Of a stretch of 64,000 nucleotides of DNA, positions 9,950 through 19,199 are shown piece by piece. This DNA is from Candidula unifasciata. Lineage: Eukaryota > Mollusca > Gastropoda > Stylommatophora > Geomitridae. The stretch's first letter is position 1; every line of letters begins with the position of its first letter. The notes below the pieces were generated by a model that did not search any database, was not told where the DNA came from, and worked only from the letters and a program-made list of their open reading frames with translations. A program made the position numbers and the translations under genes. The stretch spans positions 239,104 to 303,103 of the forward strand of contig CAJHNH020000564.1 in NCBI GenBank assembly GCA_905116865.2, written 5' to 3'.

Positions 9950-12900
9950 GGATCTACCAGTCGTCAGTAGAAATTATCCTCGTCAACGAGCGTTTCGGCC
10001 CACTATTCCTAGACGCTTTCGGAGGTGGGCCCACCTGAGTTCATGAAGCTCAGGGCTGGTTCCCTGCTGCACGAAATTACCGGATGGTGTTTTTCTTTCG
10101 GCCAGAGACAAGACGACTTGGTGGTTTCGCAGAAGGTACTGTGAGATAAGACGTCGTCGCGGCAGCCTAATTAGAACAGTCAGCGTGCCTGGACGACCGA
10201 GCGACAAGCTTACGATTGGTTTACCGGACACATGTTGGACTTTTTTTAGCAGGTGGCAGAGGAAAACTGGCAGACAATTCGGACACGATGGACTTTCAAA
10301 GGGTGAGAAACCCTTTTCCACTAGAGACCCGGACCAGCTCACCGAGGCCCGTCCCCTACGTTGTTGCGTTGCGTCTAAAGCCAGCTAGAGGCCCTTTCGG
10401 CTACCTCTCCCAGTTTTTTGAGTGTTCATTTCCGTTCATTACCGCGCAATCCTAGTTCTTTAACCACATTGTAGAGCGAAGTGGAAACGAGGCCTCTCGC
10501 TCCCACTTCGACGGCAAAGACCCCTACTGTGTACGCCTCGTTTCTCCTCAGACCGGCTGCTAAATCACTGTATTTCTTGAGCTTATACATGTGATTCTCC
10601 TCCATACGCGACTCATATGGGACAGTCAGCTCAATCAGGATGAGCTGCCGTTTTTGCGCAGAGTGGAGAACTATGTCCGGTCGCAGGCCGGTCTTCCGGA
10701 TCAACTCGGGGTACCTTTCATGGCCCGGCAGATCAACCGCCAGTAACCAGTCCCTCGCAGAGTCTAGCACAGATGGAGCGAATGCGTTTTGGTTGACCTT
10801 ACCTTTTGGAACCTGCCCAGCCTTGAGGAAACGAATGGGGACGATACTAGAACTGGCTCTGGCGTTAGCCCTCATTCTAGCCTGGTCGACAACGGCTGCT
10901 AACTTTTTTAGCACCTTGTTGTGTCGCCAGGTATATCGGCCTTGACCTAGGGCTTTCCTGCACGCGGACAGGACGTGCTCAAGAGTTTGCTTCGATTTAC
11001 ACAACGGGCAAGTCGGATCGTTGGTTGCAGACCATTTAACCATGTTAACACTGGACGGTAATACATCGTACACCGAACGAACGATAAAGCTCAGTCGCAG
11101 CGGGGTCATCCGCCAGATCTTACTCCATGTGAGTACTCTTGGCTATGCGCTCTCCAGACTGACCCAATGGCCCTGCTGCGACTGCTGGGCTGCTTTCTGG
11201 ACCCGAACCTCGTTTTCGTTGTCCCTCACCGTTTGTATTACCATGTCTCGGCGCTCTTTGACTGAGGGCTTTGACCACCAATTGACCTTCCCGTGCCCTA
11301 GGCCTCGACAGTCGGTTTGAGTGTATTCCATTATCTCTTTCAATTTCAGTGCATTCTGGGCAGATTCTATCGCATCGAGGACTCTCCACTTCTGGCCAGT
11401 CTTTAGAGCGGGCTGGACAGCGATGACATTTGGGTCTTAAGACTCGCGCAAGAGCATGGCGAGCCTTACCTTGCCGACTTTAAACTCTTTGGTTATTGAT
11501 TTGAACGGAAGTACCAACTTAGCCTGCTTGCAATACAGAGCCACGTCAGTCAGACAAGGCGGTGCACCAATCCACTTTCTCAAGGCTGTGTTGATTTTCT
11601 TCTCCATGGTTTCCACTGCAGTCATCGTCACCTCGTAGACTAACAGTGGCCATAGGAGCTTTGGAATCAACATGAATTGGAGACACCATACCTTGATTTT
11701 TCCCACCAGCCTGCAACGCTCGATCGCGAGCAGGCCTGTAGCCAGTGACTCGTGTATTCGTCGGACTTCCGCTCTATCAGATAACTTCGAATCGTAAACG
11801 CGACCGAGACTTTTCACCGGTTCATCCAGAACCGTAGGGATCTTGTTCCTTGCCACCGTAAAACTGGTTGCCGACACCCTGCCCTTAAGGATTGACAGAC
11901 TCCTCGACTTCTGCGATGTGAACTGCATACCGCTCCATTGGACCACCGCGTCCAATCGTTTCAGGATCGTGCGGGCAGACTCCTCGCTGCCCGTTATTAT
12001 AGTCGTGTCATCCATAAATGCGCGAAGTGGCGGCAACCAGTGATCCCCTATTTGAAGGCCCTGTCCGTAGCCGGCCGCCCCGTCTAACATGATCTGCATT
12101 GCCATGACAAACAGTATGGGTGAGATCGTACAGCCCATAGCTATCCCAATCTGCAACTCAGTCCACCTCGTGGTAAACGTCGAGGTAGAGAAGCGCAAAG
12201 CGAACTTAGAGAAATATTGCTCGATCATTTGATTGATCTGTGCTGGTACGTGGAACATGCGAAGGGCTCGCCACAGTAGCCTATGGGGGACTGCCCCGTA
12301 GGCGTTGGCTAAGTCCAACCATATAACGTGCAATTCGGTTCTCTCATGCTTGGCTCTCTGGATAGCCTCCCAAATCATGGTCGCGTGTTCAAGGCACCCA
12401 TGAACGCCTGGAATACCACCCTTCTGAACACTCGTATCTATGTACTTGTTAGCCATCAGATACTGTGTGAGCCGGCGAGCCATGACCGAGAAGAATATCT
12501 TACCCTCGGCATTCAACAGCGAGATGTGCCTGAATTGGGAAAGACTCTTCGAGTCCTGCTCTTTGGGAATGTAGACCCCATTTGCCTTTGACCACTCTGG
12601 ACATATGTGATTACGGATCCACGCTTGTCTCAACAAGACGTGAAGCATTTTTAGGATTTTCGGGCAGCGCTTGCCGCTGGCCTTTTTAACAACTTCCTCA
12701 ACCTCAGACCAAAGGGGAGGTACCATTTTAAATGGTACCTTTGGCACCGAAGGCTGTTTGAGGCCGCTAAGGATCTCTGGATTGTCATCGAGAGGCTCTC
12801 TCCTCTTTTTGTCAGAGTACATCTTGCGTAGATGTAACTCAAGTTCTTCCTGACTGACAACCAGAGTCCCAGACTTCGGTTGCTCGAATAGACCTCGGGC

Positions 12901-13491
12901 AAACTGATACGGGTCCCTAAAGAATTTCTCTCGCTCCCTTTTGGTTCTCCGTCTGTTGTTACAGAAATGCTCGGCGCGACAGAGGGCACTGTGTTTGTTC
13001 TTTAAATGCAACCAAACTTCGTACAGCCCCTCCCGTTCGCTACCTGTAGCGGCTTTGAACCGTTTTCTGAGGGCATTCTTGTCTGCCCGACACTTCAGAA
13101 TGTCCCTCTGCCTCCTGCTAGTATTCTGCTTGGCACGCGGCTGTGCCTTCTGCACTGTCCCGAACTCGCGGGAGCAGTGTTCATATGTAACATCACCAAA
13201 TTTTGTAAGCTTATTGCCTAACGACTTCTTGTTTAAATCATGTTTAAGTTCCTCACATAATGTAGCCTCCAACTTACATCACACCACCTTCTCGCTCGCA
13301 GGTGGAAAACTGATTCTGGAACGCACTTCTTCAGAAATCATCAAATGTGCTCCTCCGCAGTCGACGTCATGGGCCTCTCAGGGCGAGTGGGGTTCACCCA
13401 GCCCGTCGTTCCCTGACGACTCAGAAACTACCACAGGAGTAGTAGCTATAAAGTATAGGTCTAGAACAATGCACCTGTACTGTTGACTTAT
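9950..13491 (-). mobile_element. R2-like (RLE-type) non-LTR retrotransposon
   Basis: This element lies antisense to the peptidase gene, in the intron between exons 8489 and 13931. Its coding frame (13491 down to 10426) holds a reverse transcriptase followed by a CCHC knuckle and a restriction-like endonuclease, the layout of R2/NeSL/R4-type elements, which nick the target with a PD-(D/E)XK nuclease. About 475 bp of 3' UTR follow down to about 9950; the same UTR recurs at 34865-35150. No N-terminal C2H2 fingers are visible, so the 5' end is probably truncated near 13.5 kb. Confidence 0.88.
10426..13491 (-). pseudogene. RT + restriction-like endonuclease ORF with four stops
   Basis: One reading frame runs through this interval and is broken only by TGA at 13378-13380, TGA at 13279-13281, TAA at 11437-11439 and TAG at 11143-11145. 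The 611-codon block 13272-11437 is the RT: motif A has IWLDLANAYG (about residue 320), motif B MGCTISPILF (380), motif C AFMDD (419-422). The usual APGPN-type early RT motif appears deleted in frame near residues 199-201 (KKASGKRCPK), so the RT would be defective even without the stops. The last block (11109-10426) has a C-x2-C-x7-H-x4-C knuckle (CPLC...TLEHVLSAC) and the nuclease motif LRPDIVL...LILIELTVPYE. All four stops can arise from CGA, CAA or CAG by one C-to-T change, suggesting a recently active, methylation-decayed copy. Confidence 0.88.
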
Positions 13492-13648
13492 TTAGTCCTA
13501 CTCATCATATATATTATACATGTGTGTTGACGGAATTCGCCATGTAAACCAGCAGTGCTTTTTAGACACACCCGCACACAAATGCACGTATTCATGTACA
13601 CGAATATACATTCATACACACACATAGAGCATATAGTCATACCCGGGG

Positions 13649-13875
13649 GGTCTCTGTGGCGAAGTGGTCAAGCCACTTTCCTCGCGTTCTTAAGATCGGG
13701 AGTTCGCTTCACGGCTTTAATTTTTACGGAGATCCCTGAGATTATTGCCGGATCAAAGGAGTTCGTGCTCTGTGCTTCGCTCTCGGTCGGCGGCTAGCCG
13801 TTCTGCGGAGAGAGACCGAGTCATTTATGATAAAACCCGGTGCAATAAAGTCGATAATCTTGACGTAAACCTTTA
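13649..13875 (+). mobile_element. SINE beta (tRNA-derived)
   Basis: Head GTCTCTGTGGCGAAGTGGTC with A box-like AAGTGGTCAAGCC and B box-like GGGAGTTCGCTTCACGG; body GTCGGCGGCTAGCCGTTCTG and tail GATAAAACCCGGTGCAATAA. Related copies: 18905-19115 and 28725-28975 (minus). Confidence 0.75.
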
Positions 13876-13930
13876 ACTATATATTTTCACACCCACACAT
13901 AAGTATCGTTGTTTGCTCTGACCGATACAG

Positions 13931-14016
13931 GAAGATTCAGCTCAACGTTACTACAAGAAATGAGAGGGCGAAGGTAGAGAATGTGTTTGGAATTATCAAA
14001 GGAACGGTAGAGCCAG
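13931..14016 (+). CDS. FOLH1-like: Exon: KIQLNVTTRNE...NVFGIIKGTVEP segment
   Basis: The acceptor is CCGATACAG and the donor is GTGAGA; length 86 nt, entering with one base and leaving with one base of a codon. The encoded KIQLNVTTRNERAKVENVFG then IIKGTVEP matches the beta-strand region just before the first zinc ligand (human VTRIYNVIGTLRGAVEPD). It is directly in frame with the zinc-site exon at 15822. A SINE sits about 55 bp upstream of it. Confidence 0.9.
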
Positions 14017-14278
14017 GTGAGATGCGATTCTCTGAACTCATTCCCTCCTCCTGCTTCTTATCTTTCTCACTCTCCTCATCTTCATCCTCTTTTCGTGTTT
14101 ACTTTTAAACACACAGACTCTCTACAGTATATATACACCCACACACTTATATATACCCAAACACTTACATATATATATATTATACACACAGACACTCATG
14201 TGTTTGTTATGCTTTCACAGCGTAACTTATTGTAACTCATATATGGGTTGGGGAGGAGTTTTGTGTGTGTTATGTGTG

Positions 14279-14314
14279 TTTCTCTCTCTCTCTCTCTCTC
14301 CTTCTCTCTATGTG

Positions 14315-14347
<33 letters not shown>

Positions 14348-14350
14348 GTC
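14279..14350. repeat. (TC)n(TG)n microsatellite
   Basis: Compound dinucleotide repeat shortly upstream of the hAT element. Confidence 0.95.
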
Positions 14351-14387
14351 TATATGTGTATCATATTATAATGCTTTCCGTTTTAAG

Positions 14388-15733
14388 TAGAGCTGTGCCG
14401 AATAGTGATTTTCACTATTCGGCCGAATACGAATAACGAGACCAACTATTCGGCCGAATACGATAGGAATAGTGTATCATCTTCATCAGGTGTCTTGTCG
14501 ACTAGCGTGGGAGATTATGCCTTGCCATAATCTGCGATCTCCTGTAGCATGTATTAGTTCATGTGCTGACACACCTCCATGCCATGCAACAAGACTGTCA
14601 AGAATCTTCTCTCGCTGTCTTCCTCTATCCCTCCTTCCATAGATCTTTCCAGTGGTCACCACATGTTCCATTTACCCTCTTCTCATAAAAATGATGACTG
14701 CCTCCTTGTGATGTCTGTGATAAGTTTTCTTCCGGCTCCCGCCTCTTCCAAAACCTCTTGGTTGCTTTTTTTGGCTGTCCAAGGTATTTTGAGCCTTATT
14801 CTGTAAAACCACATCTCTGAGGCCTCAAGAAATTGTTTGGCCTGCCTACCGATTGTCCAGGACTCACAGCCATATGTTAAAACTGGATGTATGTAGCAAG
14901 CAAGAATTCTTTTTCTAACTCTCAATGACAAGGATATATTGCAAAAGATTTTCGTCATTCTATAAAATGCTGTTTTTACCTGTCCTATTCTGTTTCTTAT
15001 TTCAGTAATGCATCTTCCATCTGATGTTATCCATGTGCCCAGATATTTAAATGTCTGTACTTCACCCAAATTAACACCATTGACTTTTATTTCACATTTA
15101 TGAATAATTATTTTCTTTGATACCACCATTACTTCTGTCTTCCCACTATTCAAACTGAGGCCCATTCTTCCACTTTCGAATTGTGTATAGTGTATAAAAT
15201 AGATCTAAAAAAACTTTCATAATGTCAAATGTACATTGAAGTTTTACTTCACTAAATGTAGTACAGAATAGGAAACATTTAAAAACATTTTATATTTTGC
15301 ATCCCTATGTCAGTCAGTCTGTGACAAATAATGCCTTGGAATGAAAGTATTCAGTTTTATAACAAGTAACGAAACCTGTAAATTGTCAATGACAGCTTAG
15401 TTAATGCATGAAGGCAGCATTAGCTTTCAAAAAAAAAAAAAAAAATAGTTCCATGTTGTCAGCATTAAGGCAGCTTAATGAAGGTATTTCCAACTGTACT
15501 AAGCAGACGTTCACTTGGTACGCTCATAGGTGATGCACAAAGATAACGCTTGACAGTATGAACCAAGGTGGGATATCTTGACATGTTTATTTTCCACCAG
15601 TGCAGAAACGGGTGTAAGGTAACCACTATTCGTATTCGGCCCGACCGCAAGTGTTCGGCCGAATACCAAATAGTTCTTAGGTCCACTATTCGTCTCGGAA
15701 GCGAATACGAAGCGAATATTCGATACAATCCTA
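14388..15733 (-). mobile_element. hAT transposon deletion derivative with TSD
   Basis: The left end is TAGAGCTGTGCCGAATAGTG and the right end, read inversely, is TAGGATTGTATCGAATATTC. The flanks GTTTTAAG (14380-14387) and GTTGTAAG (15734-15741) form an 8-bp target duplication with one mismatch, as for hAT elements. Inside are the subterminal palindrome TATTCGGCCGAATA, a hAT C-terminal dimerisation remnant (15465-15749), and an RTE-like retrotransposon fragment (14470-15170). Most of the transposase is deleted, so this copy is non-autonomous. Confidence 0.85.
14470..15170 (-). pseudogene. Non-LTR (RTE-like) RT C-terminal fragment
   Basis: From 15165 to 14683 the minus strand encodes SLNSGKTEVMVVSKK, FKYLGTWITSDGRC, PVLTYGCESWTIGRQ and LKIPWTAKKSNQEVL, the thumb and C-terminal part of a non-LTR reverse transcriptase. 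After a stop and a frame change the tail resumes at 14671 with VVTTGKIYGRRDRGRQREK and ends in HASRQDT near 14486. The fragment ends in a short GATGA-type tail inside the hAT element. Related tails occur at 17085-17500, 34625-34830 and 38855-38945. Confidence 0.85.
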
Positions 15734-15749
15734 GTTGTAAGTGATGCAT
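15465..15749 (-). pseudogene. hAT transposase C-terminal dimerisation domain remnant
   Basis: The minus frame contains WWKINMSRYPTLVHTVKRYL followed by CASPMSVPSERLLSTVGNTF, the hallmark hATC motif (WW..., S.PSER.FS..G) of hAT transposases. It starts next to the right TIR, so everything N-terminal (BED finger, RNase H-like catalytic core) has been deleted. The domain is found in this copy only; the copy at 52888-54087 has a deletion across it. Confidence 0.85.
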
Positions 15750-15821
15750 AAATAAAAGTTTGTCTGCATGTCACTGTTATCGTCAAACGATCCTTACATA
15801 CTTTCTTCTTTCTCCTGACAG

Positions 15822-15941
15822 ATCGTTACATCCTCATTGGAAACCACCGCGATGCGTGGATTTATGGTGCCATCGATCCATCCAGTGCTACAGCTGTTAT
15901 GATGGAACTGGCTCGTGTCATAGGAGACCTTGTCAAGTCGG
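15822..15941 (+). CDS. FOLH1-like: Exon: first zinc-ligand exon (GNHRDAW...AIDPSSA)
   Basis: The acceptor is TTTCTCCTGACAG and the donor is GTAGAT; length 120 nt. It encodes [20 protein letters not shown] and then [20 protein letters not shown]. The histidine of NHRD and the aspartate of AIDP are the M28 zinc ligands equivalent to human H377 and D387; D387 bridges the two zincs. The following ELAR helix is conserved. The hAT element at 14388-15733 ends 88 bp before this exon. Confidence 0.94.
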
Positions 15942-15984
15942 GTAGATTTTACATAATAATTAACTTTGCCCCAATTTGGGACGC

Positions 15985-16165
15985 AATTTGTTGTTGTTGT
16001 AAAGCCCCACCCCGGTTGTTGTTGGGTGCCCTAATATAACTGAACGGTTAAACGGGGTTTCTGGGATGTGTAGTCGGGTGATTCTCGTCTAAATAGTGGC
16101 ACTTTGTGACAGCGGATGTTGATCGCTCCTCGATGTGCGGTCCTGGTGGCGTTAAACGTCACTTA
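15985..16165 (+). repeat. Repeat-F
   Basis: AAAGCCCCACCCCGGTTGTT, GGTGCCCTAATATAACTGAA, GTGATTCTCGTCTAAATAGT and GGTCCTGGTGGCGTTAAACG. It starts about 45 bp after exon 15822-15941. Confidence 0.7.
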
Positions 16166-16280
16166 CACAGTGAAAATGTCTTTTCCTCTCTCCCACAACC
16201 ACAAACATATGTTGTTGGGCTTGGAATGAATGTCTGAACAGTGAAGGCTTGTGAACTTGCCCTTTATACCTTGACAGTAT

Positions 16281-16283
<3 letters not shown>

Positions 16284-16320
<37 letters not shown>

Positions 16321-16326
16321 ACACAC
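16284..16326. repeat. (AC)n microsatellite
   Basis: About 20 AC units with one interruption. Confidence 0.95.
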
Positions 16327-16919
16327 AAACATACTAGCTCATTCACTTACTTACGCGAACATGTGTAGCTCATTGGTTGTGAAAGCAGTTTCACAATCGC
16401 TTCATGTTGGGGTCTAAAGTCAACTGAAGGTTGTTTGGTCAACGGATTTGAACAACGGTATGAACTCATACCATTGAGACTGGAAAGCTACTGAAAGTAA
16501 AATTATCTAGTAAAACCAAACAGCAGATTTTAATTTGTGATGTCACTTATAAGTGTTTGCAGCTGTATACATACTCGTATGTAAGTTTACAATTAACTGA
16601 CATGCATCCTACAACTTCGTTGACAGCGAAATCAAGAAGGGTATTTATAATTGTTACATTTGTGAATCGATGAAAAAAAAATGAAAACATAAATGAATGA
16701 GTGGCGGAATTATTCATAAACTAGGAGTTGTTAACCCATTGTCTCGGTACTATGGATATCGCAACCCTTCGGCCTTGATTACTTAATAGATACTGTAAAT
16801 CTAGGAAAAATGTGGCTTTTCTGCCTACTCCCAGGCGTGTACCCGAACCACAAGAAGTTCGTCACCCGGTCACCGCGTAGTCAGGTTTAGCCAAATAAGA
16901 TATCCAAATAGCCAAATAG

Positions 16920-16920
<1 letters not shown>

Positions 16921-16998
<78 letters not shown>
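16921..16998. repeat. (AT)n microsatellite
   Basis: Pure AT repeat directly abutting the hAT left end at about 17000. Confidence 0.97.
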
Positions 16999-16999
<1 letters not shown>

Positions 17000-17001
<2 letters not shown>

Positions 17002-17095
17002 GGGCTGTACCGAATAGTGATTTTCACTATTCAGCCGAATACGAATAGTGGGACTAACTATTCCGCCGAATACGAATAGTGTATCATCATCATCA
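17000..17095. mobile_element. hAT left end (same family), right end not found
   Basis: AGGGCTGTACCGAATAGTG follows an AT microsatellite and is succeeded by the same subterminal palindromic repeats as at 14388. At about 17085 the sequence passes into the RTE-like fragment at exactly the same internal junction (AATAGTGTATCATC...) as the 14388 copy. No matching right TIR was recognised before 17995, so the right side is lost or diverged. Confidence 0.75.
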
Positions 17096-17500
17096 AGTAC
17101 CTTGCCGACTAGCGTGGGCGATTATGCCTCGCCACAATCTGCGATCTCCTACAGCATGTATTAGTTCGTGTGCTGACACACCTCCATCATGACGTGCAAC
17201 AAGACTGTCAAGAATCTTCTTTCGTTGTCTTCCTCTATCCTTCCTTCCACAGATCTTTCCATTGGTCATCACATGTTCCATTTTTCCTCTTCTCATAACA
17301 TGGCCGAAAAATGATGATTTTTTTCTTCTGAAGTCTGTGATAAGTTGCCTTCGGGCTCCCGCCTCTTTCAAAACCTCTTGGCTGCTTTTTTGTTGTTGTC
17401 CGGGGTATTTTGAGCATTGTTCTGTAAAACGACATCTCTGAGGCCTCAAGAAATTGTTTGGCCTGCCTACCAATTGTCCAGAACTCAAAACGCATTGCCC
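17085..17500 (-). pseudogene. Non-LTR (RTE-like) RT C-terminal fragment, copy 2
   Basis: The minus strand carries QAKQFLEASEMSFYR, then QRKKILDSLVARHDGGVSAH and RRLWRGIIAHASRQGT, colinear with the 14470-15170 fragment but shorter at its 5' side and with frame changes near 17400. It ends in the same GATGATGATGATAC tail at the hAT junction. Confidence 0.85.
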
Positions 17501-17995
17501 TTAAATATAAGTGTTTACTTGACGAGGCTAACAGGTAATATTGTACAGACCATATTTTCCACTTTAAAATTTCAGCCACAATGTAATCACAACCTTCCTT
17601 ATCCGCTGCACCTACAAATACTATTTTTAGCACGCTGTGGTTGGCATTTTATGCAGTATGATGCACGCTGAGTGTGAAACAAGGAATAAAGTCTTTTCGA
17701 CAGTGGCGAGGAAAGACAACTTAAATTGAAACTTTCAAGTATCTTCATGCCTTCTTTAATAATGTCACAATTTTTTGCCGACTATTCTTGATTTATGCCG
17801 CAGCACCCCTGGCATACACAGTTTGAGAACCTCTGCCATAGACTAGAGTACATAGGGATTACTTTTGAGGCAGATGTTTTTTATTGATACCACCCTTCTT
17901 TTCCCTTTAACCTGTTTCACAATTGTGTGGTTCTATGTTCGTGTAAACATCGGATATTAAGGTTTGTTTGCTTGTTTCGGTTTCTCACACACCAG

Positions 17996-18081
17996 GAACA
18001 TGGAAACCACGCAGATCGATTGTATTTTGCTCATGGGGCGCTGAAGAATATGGCCTAGTTGGATCCACCGAATGGGTTGAG
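17996..18081 (+). CDS. FOLH1-like: Exon: catalytic Glu exon ([15 protein letters not shown])
   Basis: The acceptor is CACACACCAG and the donor is GTATAC; length 86 nt. It encodes [20 protein letters not shown] then VGSTEWVE. The two glutamates of GAEEYG are the catalytic base and a zinc ligand (human E424, E425). The glutamates of STEWVE correspond to calcium ligands E433 and E436. The exon ends in phase 0, whereas the next recognised exon (21760) needs one preceding base, so a 3n+1 exon carrying the D453-type ligand is missing. Confidence 0.94.
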
Positions 18082-18500
18082 GTATACAGTTACTTGTCAC
18101 TGTTATTGTCGGCGTCGTGTTTATTTTGTTATAAATAATGTATACAATGTTTATGTGTGTGAGTGCATATATACGTGTGTGCGTGTGCGCGTGTGCGCGC
18201 GAACATAGAAGTCATCATGAAGCCGCCACAATTCGTTACCACCGTTGTGAACTCTGTAAACAAAAATACATGATTCTGACATTACGGTTTCCCTGGTAAA
18301 ACAGGCACCAGCTTTTAAGTGTGGTTGAAAGTGTACATTATTTATAAAAGAATTCACTTATTCGCTTAATTTATTTAAAAGTTACTGTAGTATGTACCTG
18401 ACGGGATATAGCAAAATATGCCAGCCAATAAATTGTGCATCCTTTTGTTTGTCTCCTTTGTTCAAAATTACAACTGGCAAACATTGTTTTAATATATATA

Positions 18501-18517
18501 NNNNNNNNNNNNNNNNN
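18501..18517. other. Assembly gap (17 N)
   Basis: Seventeen ambiguous bases follow a TATATATA run inside the intron where a zinc-ligand exon is expected. A collapsed dinucleotide tract or a scaffold join is likely. Missing sequence here could contain the unfound exon. Confidence 0.99.
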
Positions 18518-18557
18518 AAATTGTACGAGTCGCGTGACGATTCCTTGTTACCCAGTG

Positions 18558-18812
18558 TGAACTCGCCGTGGTGTATCGGCTAGACGCTCGGCTGCGGATC
18601 TGGAGGTCGTGGGTTCAGGCCCTGACGGTACTGGACATTTTTTTAAATGACCTTGGGTCCCAGGTCGACCCAGCCTAAAAAGGGTGCCAGGTACGGTCCT
18701 GGGGAGTAAAGACGACCGGAGTGATCTTGACCAGATCACTCACGCTTTGTTTATAAAATATAGGTGTTGCCCTATATGCCCAATACGCCTGATAACATGG
18801 ACAAGGGTCATT
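18558..18812 (+). mobile_element. SINE alpha (tRNA-derived), near full length
   Basis: The best alpha copy has A box CGTGGTGTATCGGCTAGACG, B box GGTCGTGGGTTCAGGCCCTG, then CCAGGTCGACCCAGCCTAAA, GTAAAGACGACCGGAGTGAT and tail TATATGCCCAATACGCCTG. It lies in the intron that should contain the missing zinc-ligand exon. Confidence 0.85.
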
Positions 18813-18904
18813 TACTCTTAATTCAAACTGTTGACAAATGTCAATAGTCCCAGCGGATCTTGAATCTGTGTTGTTGTTTTTTAATTTGTTAATGATACAA
18901 GTGC

Positions 18905-19115
18905 CCATGAATGTCTCCGTGGTGAAGTGTTCAAGCCATTTGCCTTGCGCCCTGAAGGTCATGTGTTCGTTTCACAGACGCATCGTTCAGTTCAGGAGTG
19001 CAGTTTCTTTCGAGATAACCACAGGATTGTCGTTGGAGCTACGGTGCTTTGGCAGGTGGTTAGCTGTTCTGTGGAGGGAGACCGGCCTCTATGGTGTAAA
19101 GTAGTGCAATTGCGT
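18905..19115 (+). mobile_element. SINE beta
   Basis: GTCTCCGTGGTGAAGTGTTC, AGGTCATGTGTTCGTTTCAC, CAGGTGGTTAGCTGTTCTGT and GGAGGGAGACCGGCC follow the family order. Confidence 0.7.
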
Positions 19116-19199
19116 CGGCCTTATCAACTTCAGATCTGTGTCAGTGTTATCCCGATGTTTGTTTGTTGTCAAGTGGTGCATGCTAATTAATATCTTTAG

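Noticed and set aside
17690..17850. hAT-type end CAGAGGTTCTCAAACTGTG (minus strand, about 17820-17840)
   Set aside because: A plausible right terminus, but no partner left end or duplication was identified, so it is not listed as an element.
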